Source of the DNA: Arthrobacter sp. NicSoilC5
GTDB lineage: Bacteria; Actinomycetota; Actinomycetes; Actinomycetales; Micrococcaceae
DNA length: 64,000 nucleotides
Assembly: GCF_019977395.1 (NCBI RefSeq)
Contig: NZ_AP024660.1
Span: 992,001 to 1,056,000, forward strand
Reading direction: 5' to 3'
The notes under the pieces are model-generated. The model was given only the letters and a program-made list of their open reading frames with translations. It was not told the origin of the DNA and searched no databases. Position numbers and translations under genes: made by a program. This document shows positions 41,017-51,601 of the stretch, piece after piece. Position 1 is the first letter of the stretch. Each line of letters starts with the position of its first letter.

Positions 41017-42693
41017 CTAGGCCACCGGGGAAGGTCCGCCAGGCTGGGTGAAATGCTGGGTTTTTTCGATCTGCACCACTTTAGGATCCGTTTCGTCGGC
41101 GGCGTAGTCCGTGGGCCGGGTGAGGTCTTCGCCGGTCCGGACCTTGAGGGCCCGCATCACCAGGGTCAGCAAGGCGGCGACCACCAGGTTCAGCGCGAAC
41201 GCCGACACCGCGATGTAGACGCTGAAGTCGGTGCCGGGGATCGGTGCCACCGACCCGCCGAAGTGCGCCTTGGTCACCGGGTTGACCACGTTGTAGGCGG
41301 AGACGGTTCCGAAGATGATGCCCACCGCCCAGCCGACCAGGAGGGCCCAGCGGTCAAACCACCGGGTGTAGAGGCCGGCCACGACGGCGGGGAAGGTCTG
41401 CAGGATCCAGATGCCGCCCAGCAGCTGCATGTTGATGGCCGCCGACTGGTCCATGGCGATCACGAAGACCAGGGCGCCCACCTTCACCACCAGGGAGACA
41501 ATCTTGGACACCTTTGCCTCGGTCTTTGGATCGACGTCCGGGCGGATGAAGTCGCGGTAAATGTTCCGGGTGAACATGTTTGCCGCGGCAATGGACATGA
41601 TCGCTGCCGGCACGAGGGCCCCGATGGCGATCGCGGCCAGTGCGATCCCGGCAAACCAGGCCGGGAAGTGGTCAAGGAACAGCTGGGGAACCACCAGCTG
41701 CGGATTGACTGATCCGTCCAGGTCGATCGGCTTGGTACCTGCCTTGATGGCCACGAAACCCAGCAGTGCCAGGAAGCCGAGCATCAGCGAGTACAGCGGC
41801 AGGATGGCGGCGTTGCGGCGGATGGTGTTGCGGGCCTTCGAGGCCAGCACCGCCGTCACCGAGTGCGGGTACATGAACAGCGCCATGGCCGAGCCGAGTG
41901 CCAGGGACCAGTAGGCGGAGTAGTTGGCCGCGCCGGGGACAAAGACCCCTGCCGGCTTGCCCGTGGCCTGGTTCACCGCGCCGAGCTTGGTCTGGGCTGC
42001 GCCAAAAATGGTGTCCCAGCCACCGAATTTGATGGGCAGGTAGATGACGGCCACAATGACGGCGAGGTAGATCAGCAGGTCCTTGACGACCGCGATCATC
42101 GCCGGGGCGCGCAGGCCCGAGGTGTAGGTGTATGCGGCCAGGACCACGAAGGCGAGGATCAGCGGCAGGTCGGTCAGCAGGACGTTGCCGGAGCTCCCCA
42201 AACCGAGCACGGTCAGCACCGCCTTGATGCCCACCAGCTGCAGCGCGATGTAGGGCATGGTGGCCACGATCCCGGTGACGGCGACGGCCAGGGACAGCCA
42301 GCGGCTGCCGTATCGGCCGCCCACGAAGTCCGCCGAGGTGACGTAGCCATGGCGGTGGGAGACGGACCACAACCGGCTCATGATGATGAAGATGATCGGA
42401 TACAGGACGATCGTGTACGGCACGGCGAAGAAACCGCTCACGGCGCCGGTGGCCCACATTGCCGCCGGCACTGCCACAAAGGTGTAAGCGGTGTAGAGGT
42501 CTCCGCCCAACAGGAACCAGGTGATCCAGGTGCCGAAGCCACGCCCGCCCAGGCCCCACTCATCCAGGCTGTGCAGCCCCTCCACTTCCGTGCTGCGGCG
42601 CCACTTGGCGGCCAGGAAGCCCATCACGGCCACGATGACGAAGAGCAGCACCACAATGATCAGGGCTGTCCAGTTGATCTCGCGGGTGTTCAT
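41017..42693 (-). CDS. Sodium:solute symporter (monocarboxylate MctP/MctC-like)
   Basis: The 558-residue protein has about 13 membrane helices and SSS-family hallmarks: LGGRGFGTWITWFLLGGD after the first helix, YVTSADFVGGRYGSRWLSL, MALFMYPHSVTAVLASKA, and IALAAIAIGALVPAAIMSIA. Such symporters with a DUF3311 partner take up monocarboxylates such as acetate, pyruvate or lactate with Na+ or H+. The ATG at 42693 overlaps the DUF3311 stop by 4 nt; the longer frame to 42840 is not protein-like. Substrate is inferred. Confidence 0.88.
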   Translation of the reverse strand: MNTREINWTALIIVVLLFVIVAVMGFLAAKWRRSTEVEGLHSLDEWGLGGRGFGTWITWFLLGGDLYTAYTFVAVPAAMWATGAVSGFFAVPYTIVLYPIIFIIMSRLWSVSHRHGYVTSADFVGGRYGSRWLSLAVAVTGIVATMPYIALQLVGIKAVLTVLGLGSSGNVLLTDLPLILAFVVLAAYTYTSGLRAPAMIAVVKDLLIYLAVIVAVIYLPIKFGGWDTIFGAAQTKLGAVNQATGKPAGVFVPGAANYSAYWSLALGSAMALFMYPHSVTAVLASKARNTIRRNAAILPLYSLMLGFLALLGFVAIKAGTKPIDLDGSVNPQLVVPQLFLDHFPAWFAGIALAAIAIGALVPAAIMSIAAANMFTRNIYRDFIRPDVDPKTEAKVSKIVSLVVKVGALVFVIAMDQSAAINMQLLGGIWILQTFPAVVAGLYTRWFDRWALLVGWAVGIIFGTVSAYNVVNPVTKAHFGGSVAPIPGTDFSVYIAVSAFALNLVVAALLTLVMRALKVRTGEDLTRPTDYAADETDPKVVQIEKTQHFTQPGGPSPVA

Positions 42694-43061
42694 GGCCGGT
42701 CCCCTCCCAAGCCGGTCCCGGCGGAGGCAGCCCCTGCCTGGGGCGGGCCGCCTGCACGGGCCTCGGCCCGCCGTCGTCGGTCTTCCCTGGTGACCAGCCA
42801 GTACGCGCTGCCGGTCAGGATCGCGGAGACCGGCACCCACAGCAGCTGGTACCAGTAGAAGAACGGCATCCCGCCGAGCCGTGGCGCATCAAAAGCGTAG
42901 AGCTGCGGCATGAGGGGGAAGAGAATGGCGGCGGCCAGCAGGATGCCGGCGCCGATGTAGGGAGCGGGCCTGGCCGGTCCGCGGATGGCGGTGTCCCGCG
43001 TCAGGCGGGATTCTTCGGGAAAGGCTTCGCCGTCCGGCCTGTAGCCGTCTGCGTGGGACAT
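42690..43061 (-). CDS. DUF3311 small membrane partner of the symporter
   Basis: The 123-residue protein has a polar N-terminus, a first helix (YIGAGILLAAAILFPLMPQL), a short loop and a second helix (YQLLWVPVSAILTGSAYWLV), and ends in a basic tail. This is the DUF3311 layout, in which GGMPFFYWYQLLWVP is typical. Members precede SSS symporters in actinobacteria and are thought to aid them. It ends with an ATGA overlap into the symporter. Confidence 0.85.
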   Translation of the reverse strand: MSHADGYRPDGEAFPEESRLTRDTAIRGPARPAPYIGAGILLAAAILFPLMPQLYAFDAPRLGGMPFFYWYQLLWVPVSAILTGSAYWLVTREDRRRRAEARAGGPPQAGAASAGTGLGGDRP

Positions 43062-43207
43062 CTGCGACCTCCTCGTCAGCCCGTCCCGCGGCCGCCGCCT
43101 TGGATGAAAGCAGTCCGGAGGCGGGACGATGTGCCCTCAATCACAGTTGTACCGCGCTTTGACCTGCGCCGGAAGGGTTAGTCCCCCTATCGGTTGCCGG
43201 TGGCAAC

Positions 43208-43244
43208 AAAAAAGGGAACCATCACGTGGTGATGGTTCCCTTTT
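43208..43244 (-). terminator. Intrinsic terminator of the first tRNA-Ala
   Basis: GGGAACCATCAC (43214-43225), loop GTG and GTGATGGTTCCC (43229-43240) form a perfect 12-bp stem with AAA/TTT flanks. On the minus strand it ends in TTTTTTG, 13 nt beyond the tRNA 3' end. Confidence 0.9.
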
Positions 43245-43256
43245 CCGGTGTTTCGG

Positions 43257-43329
43257 TGGAGCTGAGGGGACTCGAACCCCTGACCCCCTGCATGCCATGC
43301 AGGTGCGCTACCAGCTGCGCCACAGCCCC
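43257..43329 (-). tRNA. tRNA-Ala (anticodon GGC)
   Basis: The minus strand folds as a complete 73-nt cloverleaf: acceptor GGGGCTG/CAGCTCC with discriminator A, D-arm GCGCAGCTGGTAGCGC, anticodon arm CCTGC-ATGGCAT-GCAGG with anticodon GGC, and a standard GTTCGAGTCC T-loop region. The CCA end is not encoded (the genome reads CCG). Its sequence is identical to the gene at 43567-43639. Confidence 0.95.
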
Positions 43330-43521
43330 GTACTTTTGCCGCTTCCGGTCGAATTCCCCGGAGCAACCTGACCAGAGTAATGCACTTTTCCGCTGGACGC
43401 CAATCGGCCGCCATCTGCCGCCGCCCAGGCCCAGAATGCACCCGCTCGTGGATAAATCACCGGGGAACGCGGGGGTTGCAAAGTCCGGCCGCAGGTGCTG
43501 CGGGCATCCGGAATGTGGCCA

Positions 43522-43560
43522 CAAAAAAGTCCGCCGGAACCAAAGTGGTTCCGGCGGACT
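43522..43560 (-). terminator. Intrinsic terminator of the second tRNA-Ala
   Basis: AAGTCCGCCGGAACC (43526-43540), loop AAAGT and its exact complement (43546-43560) form a 15-bp stem followed on the minus strand by TTTT. The stem sequence is unrelated to that of the first tRNA's terminator. Confidence 0.9.
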
Positions 43561-43566
43561 TACCGG

Positions 43567-43639
43567 TGGAGCTGAGGGGACTCGAACCCCTGACCCCCTG
43601 CATGCCATGCAGGTGCGCTACCAGCTGCGCCACAGCCCC
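43567..43639 (-). tRNA. tRNA-Ala (anticodon GGC), second copy
   Basis: This is a second 73-nt tRNA-Ala(GGC) gene, identical to the one at 43257-43329, with the same acceptor, anticodon (GGC) and T arms. The two copies are 237 bp apart and each has its own terminator, so they are probably transcribed separately from their own promoters. Confidence 0.95.
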
Positions 43640-43753
43640 GGATTGTTGCTGCTCTGTGCTGCTTTCCCCGGGGTCTCCCCCGAAGCAACTCAAATATCTT
43701 AGAACAGCAATTCCGAAAATTCCAAATCGGGAATATTCACTGCCGGGCGGAGG

Positions 43754-44155
43754 CTACTCGCTGTCGGAAACCGCAGCGGCTTTGGCGGAGGAGTCGTCGC
43801 CGAGCTGCAAGTCCACCACGGGGCAGTCCTTCCAGAGGCGTTCCAGGGCGTAGAAGACGCGGTCTTCCTCGTGCTGGACATGGATCACGACGTCGGCGTA
43901 ATCCAGCAGGACCCACCGGCCGCCGGACCGGCCCTCGCGGCGGACCGGGCGAAGGTCCTGCTTGGCGAGTTCTTCCTCGATGCCGTCCACGATGGCATTG
44001 ACCTGGCGTTCGCTGGGCGCCGAGGCGATGAGGAAGACATCGGCGAGGGCCAGGCGTTCGCTCACATCCATGGCGACGATGTCCTGGGCGATCTTGTCCG
44101 CGGCAGCTTTGGCAGCCGTGCGGGCTATGGCGATGGACGATTCTGTTGCAGTCAC
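43754..44155 (-). CDS. rsfS: Ribosomal silencing factor RsfS
   Basis: RsfS (Iojap) binds ribosomal protein L14 and blocks joining of the subunits when nutrients are scarce. The 133-residue protein has the family core: AADKIAQDIVAMDVSERLAL, ADVFLIASAPSERQVNAIVD, RWVLLDYADVVIHVQHEEDR and FYALERLWKDCP. The C-terminal 20 residues are a Ser/Ala-rich extension. The GTG at 44155 lies behind AAGGAG. It follows nadD and a hypothetical gene, the usual actinobacterial nadD-x-rsfS order. Confidence 0.92.
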   Translation of the reverse strand: MTATESSIAIARTAAKAAADKIAQDIVAMDVSERLALADVFLIASAPSERQVNAIVDGIEEELAKQDLRPVRREGRSGGRWVLLDYADVVIHVQHEEDRVFYALERLWKDCPVVDLQLGDDSSAKAAAVSDSE

Positions 44156-44197
44156 GGGACTCCTTGTTTGGGTTAAGTGTTGGTGCCGGCCGGCGGG

Positions 44198-45451
44198 TCA
44201 GCGGGACATGCCGCTGACGATCAGGATGATGCCGGCGACGAGGGCCAGGATCCCGAACGCGAGGATGCAGAACTGGAGGATCCGGTTCCGGCGGGCCCTG
44301 CCCAGGCCCGCCGTGGCGGCGTCCAGGGGATCGAGTCCGTAGGCGGACCGGGCAGGAACCCGGGGAAGGTCCTCGAAGAGGTCCTCCGACTGTTCTGCCG
44401 GGCGCGATACGGGTTGAGGGCGGTTGGCGGCTTTGGCGGCTGCCTCGGCACGCGCGATGACCTGGGAGCGGCCGGTCGCGGAGTCCGGGGCGGGTGCCTT
44501 GGGCCGGGCAGCAGGCCGCCGTTTTCCAGCGCCGGGGACTTTGGTTCCGGGGACCTTGGTTCCGGGCCGGGTGGTGACCGGGACATGGGAGGTGGCCGGC
44601 GGCTTCATGACCGGCCGCTCGACGCCGGGCACCTGCACGAACTCCAGCGGCGTCACCATGGCCAGGTTGCTGGCGGTGGACGGGCCGGGCTTGTCCTTCG
44701 GCGCGGAGTCCCTGCCCGGAGCGGCAGGGCTGCCGGTGGCGGCGGGGCTGCCGGCCTGTTCGGCAAGCTTCTGCCGTGCCATGGCCCGGCGGTTCATGAC
44801 CGCGGCCCGTTCGGCAAGGGCAATCTGTTCCGCCAGGATGTCCGGATCCACGACTTCCGGATCCAGGGAGGCAATGTGCTCCATCTTGGCGATCTGGTTC
44901 CTGGCCTGCGCGGCGATGAGGGCGCGCGCTTCCAGGGCCTGTTCCACCGTCATGCCGTCCGGAGCGGTTCCGGGCGCAGTCTTTACATCCTCCGCCTTCT
45001 CCCCCGCCGCACCGTCTTCACGTGCGGGCGCGGCCTTGGGTGCCGGAGCAGCGGCGGCCGGAACGATGGGATTGGCGGCAGTCAGCGCCTGCTCTTTGAG
45101 TTGCTGCAACCGCAGCTGGCGCCGGGTAGGCGGGCCGCCCGCAGCAAGCTGCCCTTCCTTTTCCTCAAGCTCCTTGATGGTGCGCAGCGCGGCGCGGTCG
45201 CGGGCCCGGATCTGGGAGGAGCGCTGCGTAGCCGTCGGGTCCGGAGCTGGCTGCGGGCGCGCTGCAGGGGCGGCTCCCGCGGCAGGACCGGGACGGGCCG
45301 CCGGGTCCTTGCCGTCCCGCGAGGGCGCGCTGTCAGCCGGCCGGTTTGCGGCAGGCGGGCGCTGCTCCGTGGCAGGCAGGGCAGCCTGTTGGGCGTCCCT
45401 GGCCTTCCGGAGTTCCCGGCGGCTGCGGATTGGGGGCTGTTCCTGACTCAT
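44198..45451 (-). CDS. Pro/Ala-rich protein with C-terminal membrane helix
   Basis: The 417-residue protein is low in complexity over most of its length: Pro-, Ala- and charge-rich stretches with coiled-coil-like segments (KELEEKEGQLAAGG, RRQLRLQQLKEQALTAAN), then one C-terminal helix (ILQFCILAFGILALVAGIIL). It is probably a tail-anchored protein with a disordered cytoplasmic part. Genes of this kind sit between nadD and rsfS in related actinobacteria, without known function. ATG 45451 is 7 nt past the nadD stop; an upstream in-frame ATG-like start at 45502 would overlap nadD. Confidence 0.7.
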   Translation of the reverse strand: MSQEQPPIRSRRELRKARDAQQAALPATEQRPPAANRPADSAPSRDGKDPAARPGPAAGAAPAARPQPAPDPTATQRSSQIRARDRAALRTIKELEEKEGQLAAGGPPTRRQLRLQQLKEQALTAANPIVPAAAAPAPKAAPAREDGAAGEKAEDVKTAPGTAPDGMTVEQALEARALIAAQARNQIAKMEHIASLDPEVVDPDILAEQIALAERAAVMNRRAMARQKLAEQAGSPAATGSPAAPGRDSAPKDKPGPSTASNLAMVTPLEFVQVPGVERPVMKPPATSHVPVTTRPGTKVPGTKVPGAGKRRPAARPKAPAPDSATGRSQVIARAEAAAKAANRPQPVSRPAEQSEDLFEDLPRVPARSAYGLDPLDAATAGLGRARRNRILQFCILAFGILALVAGIILIVSGMSR

Positions 45452-45458
45452 TGAGAAC

Positions 45459-46076
45459 TCATTCAGTACTGGCTGGTTCGCGTGCTTCGGAAGTTGGGTC
45501 ATCCGCGCCTGCGGGTGCGTCGGAATACAGGCCGTACTTGGCGATGTACTGGACTACCCCGTCCGGGACCAGGTACCAGACCGGGTTGTTCGCAGCCACG
45601 CGGGCACGGCAGTCCGTCGACGAGATGGCCATGGCGGGCACTTCGAGCAGGCTGACATCATCACGGCCCATGCCGTCAAGGACATGGCCGGGCCGGGTGA
45701 CGCCCACGAAGTGCGCGAGTGACCACAGTTCGTCGATGTCCTTCCAGGACAGGATCTGCGCCAGGGCGTCCGCGCCGGTGATGAAGAACAGGTCTGCGTC
45801 GGGGCGCTGGGCCCTCAGGTCGCGGAGGGTGTCGATGGTGTAGGTGGGACCCGGGCGGTCAACATCGACACGGCTGACGGTGAAGCGCGGATTGGACGCC
45901 GTCGCGATGACGGTCATCAGGTAGCGGTGCTCGGGCTCGCTGACCTGTTTATGGGACTTTTGCCATGGCTGCCCGGTGGGGACGAAGACCACCTCATCGA
46001 GGTCGAACTCCGCCGCGACTTCGCTGGCAGCCACAAGGTGGCCGTGGTGGATGGGATCGAAGGTTCCGCCCATCAC
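45459..46076 (-). CDS. nadD: Nicotinate-nucleotide adenylyltransferase
   Basis: NadD transfers AMP to nicotinate mononucleotide in NAD synthesis. The 205-residue protein begins [20 protein letters not shown] with the adenylyltransferase GTFDPxHxGH motif, and has the second signature [11 protein letters not shown] near residue 165. The GTG at 46076 is adjacent to an ATG at 46073; either follows GGGGGAGG. It heads the nadD-x-rsfS run. Confidence 0.93.
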   Translation of the reverse strand: MMGGTFDPIHHGHLVAASEVAAEFDLDEVVFVPTGQPWQKSHKQVSEPEHRYLMTVIATASNPRFTVSRVDVDRPGPTYTIDTLRDLRAQRPDADLFFITGADALAQILSWKDIDELWSLAHFVGVTRPGHVLDGMGRDDVSLLEVPAMAISSTDCRARVAANNPVWYLVPDGVVQYIAKYGLYSDAPAGADDPTSEAREPASTE

Positions 46077-46128
46077 GCCCAGCCGCAGCCTCCCCCGGGC
46101 CCCATTGCGTTGCAGGTTGTGGGAAATC

Positions 46129-46368
46129 TTAGTGGCCCTGCCCGCGATCGTGCTTGTTGGGGTGCTGGCGGTGCGGATCCGCGTGCTCGTCCGTGGCGGC
46201 GTGCCGGTTGCCGAGGTTGTTGTAGGACCAGGCGATGAGCATCAGCACGACCAGGATGGCGAACATGGATACGCCAAAGACCCACGGCTCGGCCCACAGC
46301 GGCGCAAGCTCCTCATGGCCTGATTCACCTGCGGCGGCGACGGACGTGGCAATCTGCTGGAGCAGCAT
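46129..46368 (-). CDS. Small membrane protein, 79 aa
   Basis: The protein has an N-terminal segment ([20 protein letters not shown]), one strong helix ([20 protein letters not shown]) and a His/Asp-rich hydrophilic C-terminus ([18 protein letters not shown]). The His-rich end might bind metal. No family recognised. It lies between proA and nadD on the same strand, 52 nt upstream of nadD. Confidence 0.6.
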   Translation of the reverse strand: MLLQQIATSVAAAGESGHEELAPLWAEPWVFGVSMFAILVVLMLIAWSYNNLGNRHAATDEHADPHRQHPNKHDRGQGH

Positions 46369-46446
46369 TTTCTCCCTTTGTTCAAGGATTTAGAGGCAGC
46401 GGAACTTTCCACTGCCTTCCGGGTTCTGGTCTATGTTACCGCGTTG

Positions 46447-47829
46447 CTACCCGCGGACCTGGCCTTCGCCCTGGACGATCCACTTCGTGGTGGTGAGCTC
46501 GGTCAGGCCCATGGGGCCGCGGGCGTGGAGCTTCTGCGTGGAGATGCCCACCTCGGCACCCAGGCCCAGCTCCCCGCCGTCGGTAAACCTGGTGGAGGCG
46601 TTGACGATCACGGCAGCGGAGTCAACCTCGGCGATGAACCGCTCGGCGTTGGCGAGGCTGTTGGTGAGGATCGCTTCCGTGTGTCCGGTGGACCAGGTCC
46701 GGATGTGCTGGACGGCTTCGTCCAGGCTGTCCACCATGGCCACAGCCAGGTCCAGGTCCATGTATTCGGTTCCCCAGTCCACGTCCGTCGCCGGCTCGGT
46801 TTCGATGGCGGGAGGCAGCGCGGCGCTGATGCGCCCGTCCACGTGGAGGCGGACACCGGCGCTGCGCAGGGCAGCCGCGACGGCGGGCAAGACGGTTGAG
46901 CCCGAATGGACCAGCAGCGTCTCCACGGTATTGCAGACACTGGGCCGCTGCGTCTTGGCGTTGAGCAGGATCTCCACGGCCATGTTCTCGTCGGCGGACT
47001 CATCGATGAAGATGTGGACGTTTCCCTCCCCCGTTTCGATGACCGGCACGGCGGAGTTGGTGACCACGGTCTGGATCAGGTCCCGGCCGCCGCGGGGAAT
47101 CAGGACATCCACCCTGCCCCGGGCCTTCATCAGGACGGCGGCGCCCGCACGGCCGTACTGGTCCACCGTCTGGACTGCGTCAGCGGGCAGGCCCACGGAT
47201 TCCAGGGCTTCGCGCAGGATCCGGACCAGCACCTGGTTGGTGGCTTCTGCTGCGCTGCCGCCGCGGAGGATGACGGCGTTTCCGCTCTTCAGGGCCAGCC
47301 CTGCGATGTCAACGGTGACGTTGGGCCGTGCCTCGTAGATGGCTGCCACCACACCCATGGGCACGTTGACCTGGCGGAGGCGCAGCCCGTTGGGGAGCGT
47401 CTGCCCGCGCACCACGTTGCCCACGGGGTCCGGGAGGTTGGCCAGGTTCTCGAGGGCGGCAACGAGCCCGGCTACGCGTGTTTCGGTAAGGGTAAGCCGG
47501 TCCAGGAGGGCGGCGGAGGTGCCGTTGGCCTTGCCCCGCTGCACGTCCATCGCGTTGGCGGCAAGAATGGCCGGGACGTTCTCCTGCAGGGCGGCGCCCA
47601 CGGCGCGGAGGGCCCGGTCTTTCCAGGCCCGGTTGGCGGTGGCCATCCTGCGGGCAGCGTGGCGTGACTGGTCAGTGATGGCGTGGACAGCCGCCTCCAC
47701 TTCCGCGGCGGACACGTCCGCACCCGAAACGGGCACCTCAGCCGATGCCGGTTCTGCTGCGGGACCCGGCTGCGTCTGCGCAGCGGTGGTTCCGGAATTT
47801 TCAGCAGTATGGATCAGGGCTTCAGTCAT
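46447..47829 (-). CDS. proA: Gamma-glutamyl phosphate reductase
   Basis: ProA reduces gamma-glutamyl phosphate to the semialdehyde in proline synthesis. The 460-residue protein has the aldehyde-dehydrogenase fold: MGVVAAIYEARPNVTVDIAG, SGNAVILRGGSAAEATN, PRGGRDLIQTVVTNSAVPVI, and the catalytic Cys in NAKTQRPSVCNTVETLL. About 45 low-complexity residues precede the conserved core. It follows proB by 26 nt in the pathway operon. Confidence 0.94.
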   Translation of the reverse strand: MTEALIHTAENSGTTAAQTQPGPAAEPASAEVPVSGADVSAAEVEAAVHAITDQSRHAARRMATANRAWKDRALRAVGAALQENVPAILAANAMDVQRGKANGTSAALLDRLTLTETRVAGLVAALENLANLPDPVGNVVRGQTLPNGLRLRQVNVPMGVVAAIYEARPNVTVDIAGLALKSGNAVILRGGSAAEATNQVLVRILREALESVGLPADAVQTVDQYGRAGAAVLMKARGRVDVLIPRGGRDLIQTVVTNSAVPVIETGEGNVHIFIDESADENMAVEILLNAKTQRPSVCNTVETLLVHSGSTVLPAVAAALRSAGVRLHVDGRISAALPPAIETEPATDVDWGTEYMDLDLAVAMVDSLDEAVQHIRTWSTGHTEAILTNSLANAERFIAEVDSAAVIVNASTRFTDGGELGLGAEVGISTQKLHARGPMGLTELTTTKWIVQGEGQVRG

Positions 47830-47855
47830 GATCCAAGTTTAGGCGAGGCGGCCGC

Positions 47856-48992
47856 TCAGACCAGCACCAGGTCGTCAACATGAACAACTTCACGGTCATA
47901 GCCGCTGCCCAGTGCCTCGCCCAGCTCGTGCGTGGACCGCCCCAGCATCCGCGGCAGTTCCTCCGACGAGTAATTCACCAGCCCGCGCGCAACGACGGTG
48001 CCGTCGGCTCCAGCCAGTTCGACGGCGTCTCCCGCTTCAAAGTCGCCGTGGACCGCGAGGATGCCAGCCGGCAGGAGGGACGTGCGGTGGTGCCGCACGG
48101 CGCGCACGGCACCGTCGTCCAGAACCAGCCGGCCCTGCACCGAGGCAACGTGTGCCAGCCAAAGGAGGCGTACCGGTTTGCGGGATCCGTTGACGGAGAA
48201 CCACGTGCCCACGTCCTCGCCGTTCAGGGCTGCGGCAGCATTGGGCGTGGAGGTTACCAGGGCGTGGATCCCCGATCCTGCCGCCATGCTGGCAGCTTCC
48301 ACTTTGGTCATCATGCCCCCGGTGCCCACGCCGGCCTTGCCCGCTTTGCCGATGGACACGCCCTCGAGGTCGTGCGCGCCGGTGACCAGCGGGATGCGCT
48401 TGGCACCCTGGGCGGGCGGACCGTCGTAGAGGGAGTCGACGTCGGACAGCAGCACGAGCGCATCGGCGCGCACCAGGTGCGCCACCAGGGCCGCGAGCCG
48501 GTCGTTGTCGCCAAAGCGGATCTCGTGGGTGGCCACGGTGTCGTTTTCGTTGACCACGGGGACCACCCCGAGGTTCAGCAGCCGGTCCATGGCGCGGAGG
48601 GCATTGGTGTGCTGGCTGCGCCGCATCAGGTCTTCTGCCGTCAGCAGGACCTGGCTTACGGTGACGCCGTGTGCACCGAAGGCCTGGGTGTACCGGGCCA
48701 TCAGGAGCCCCTGGCCCACGCTGGCCGCGGCCTGCTGGGTAGCCAGGTCACGGGGACGCTTGGCCAGCCCGAGGGGAGCCAGCCCCGCAGCGATCGCACC
48801 GGAGGACACCAGGATGATTTCGGCGCCTGCGTTGCGCTTGGCAGCCAGTGCGTCAGCCAGGGCAGTCAGCGATTCCTCCGAGATGCCGCCCTTGATGCTG
48901 GTCAGGGAAGAGGATCCCACCTTGACCACGATCCGGCGGGCACCGGCCAGCGCGCTTCTGTCCGCAGCACGTCCGGCCGGTACTGCGGTCAT
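47856..48992 (-). CDS. proB: Glutamate 5-kinase
   Basis: ProB phosphorylates glutamate, the first step of proline synthesis, and is usually inhibited by proline. The 378-residue protein has the amino-acid-kinase domain (RIVVKVGSSSLTSIKGG, EIILVSSGAIAAGLAPLGL, GVVPVVNENDTVATHEIRFG, GTGGMMTKVEAASMAAGSGI) and a C-terminal PUA domain from about residue 275. The ATG at 48992 is 5 nt after the obgE stop behind TAGGGGC; an ATG at 49007 is possible. Confidence 0.94.
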   Translation of the reverse strand: MTAVPAGRAADRSALAGARRIVVKVGSSSLTSIKGGISEESLTALADALAAKRNAGAEIILVSSGAIAAGLAPLGLAKRPRDLATQQAAASVGQGLLMARYTQAFGAHGVTVSQVLLTAEDLMRRSQHTNALRAMDRLLNLGVVPVVNENDTVATHEIRFGDNDRLAALVAHLVRADALVLLSDVDSLYDGPPAQGAKRIPLVTGAHDLEGVSIGKAGKAGVGTGGMMTKVEAASMAAGSGIHALVTSTPNAAAALNGEDVGTWFSVNGSRKPVRLLWLAHVASVQGRLVLDDGAVRAVRHHRTSLLPAGILAVHGDFEAGDAVELAGADGTVVARGLVNYSSEELPRMLGRSTHELGEALGSGYDREVVHVDDLVLV

Positions 48993-48996
48993 GCCC

Positions 48997-50607
<1,611 letters not shown>

Positions 50608-50704
50608 TTAGATGGGCGCCCGCGGACGCCACATCGATTGTAATGCGGTTAAAAGAACAGTGGAGCGGACCCTCAGGCCCGCTCCACCGCTTCAGAACTG
50701 GTTG

Positions 50705-50968
50705 TTACTCTGCAGCTGCAGCAGCAACGATGTTGACGACGCGACGACCGCGGCGGGTGCCGAACTCAACGGCGCCCGGGGTCAGTGCGAACAGCGTGTC
50801 GTCGCCGCCACGGCCAACGCCGGCGCCCGGGTGGAAGTGGGTGCCACGCTGGCGGACGATGATCTCGCCTGCGGAAACTACCTGGCCGCCGAAGCGCTTG
50901 ACGCCGAGGTACTGAGCGTTGGAATCGCGACCGTTGCGAGTGGAGCTCGCGCCCTTTTTATGTGCCAT
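50705..50968 (-). CDS. rpmA: 50S ribosomal protein L27
   Basis: L27 reaches the peptidyl-transferase centre of the large subunit. The 87-residue protein begins [20 protein letters not shown] and ends with an Ala/Glu tail; [20 protein letters not shown] is the family signature. The N-terminus starts directly with the conserved sequence, so no processing extension is present as in Firmicutes. It lies between rplU and obgE. Confidence 0.96.
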   Translation of the reverse strand: MAHKKGASSTRNGRDSNAQYLGVKRFGGQVVSAGEIIVRQRGTHFHPGAGVGRGGDDTLFALTPGAVEFGTRRGRRVVNIVAAAAAE

Positions 50969-51029
50969 CTGAAATGCCTGCCTCTAAATTCTGGGGAATC
51001 TGTTGAAATACCTGAACAGTAACCGGTGG

Positions 51030-51338
51030 TTACTTGATGCCGGTGATCTTGACCTTGGTCAGTTCCTGGCGGTGACCCTGGCGCTTCTTGTAGCCGGTCT
51101 TGTTCTTGAACTTCTGGATGACAATCTTAGGACCACGCAGGTCCTGGAGGATTTCAGCCGTAACAGTTACCTTGGCCAGGTCAGCGGCGGCGGAGGTGAC
51201 CTTGTCACCATCAACCAGGAGCAGTGCGGGCAGCTCGATGGTGCTGCCGGCTCCACCGGCGACGCGGTTCAGGGTAACGAAGTCTCCAACGGAAACCTTC
51301 TCTTGGCGGCCGCCTGCGCGGACAATCGCGTACACCAC
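51030..51338 (-). CDS. rplU: 50S ribosomal protein L21
   Basis: L21 binds 23S rRNA in the large subunit. The 102-residue protein begins [20 protein letters not shown] and ends with the conserved [20 protein letters not shown] motif. The start is not certain: GTG codons at 51350, 51338 and 51335 are in frame, and 51338 gives the usual N-terminus. The 250 bp upstream, to 51601, contains no gene that I see and should hold the operon promoter. Confidence 0.94.
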   Translation of the reverse strand: MVYAIVRAGGRQEKVSVGDFVTLNRVAGGAGSTIELPALLLVDGDKVTSAAADLAKVTVTAEILQDLRGPKIVIQKFKNKTGYKKRQGHRQELTKVKITGIK

Positions 51339-51601
51339 TTGGGAACTCACTTCTCTCGACGTTTATTACAAAATTTGCGTGCGGAACCGACTCGGAAAAG
51401 CCAGGGTTCTCGCTGTGCCTCAACGCCGTGGGGTCATAACCCAAGTGTTGGCGTAAGCACCGAAGATCCAGAATACGCTAAATCCATCTACGGCCGCAAA
51501 TGAGGCTGGTTCCGGCGGCCCGGCTGTGGTAGTAACCACACCCCGACAAGCAGCACCGCAACCATGCCCCTCCATAATAGCGGCGGTGCTGCCCGCAGGG
51601 G

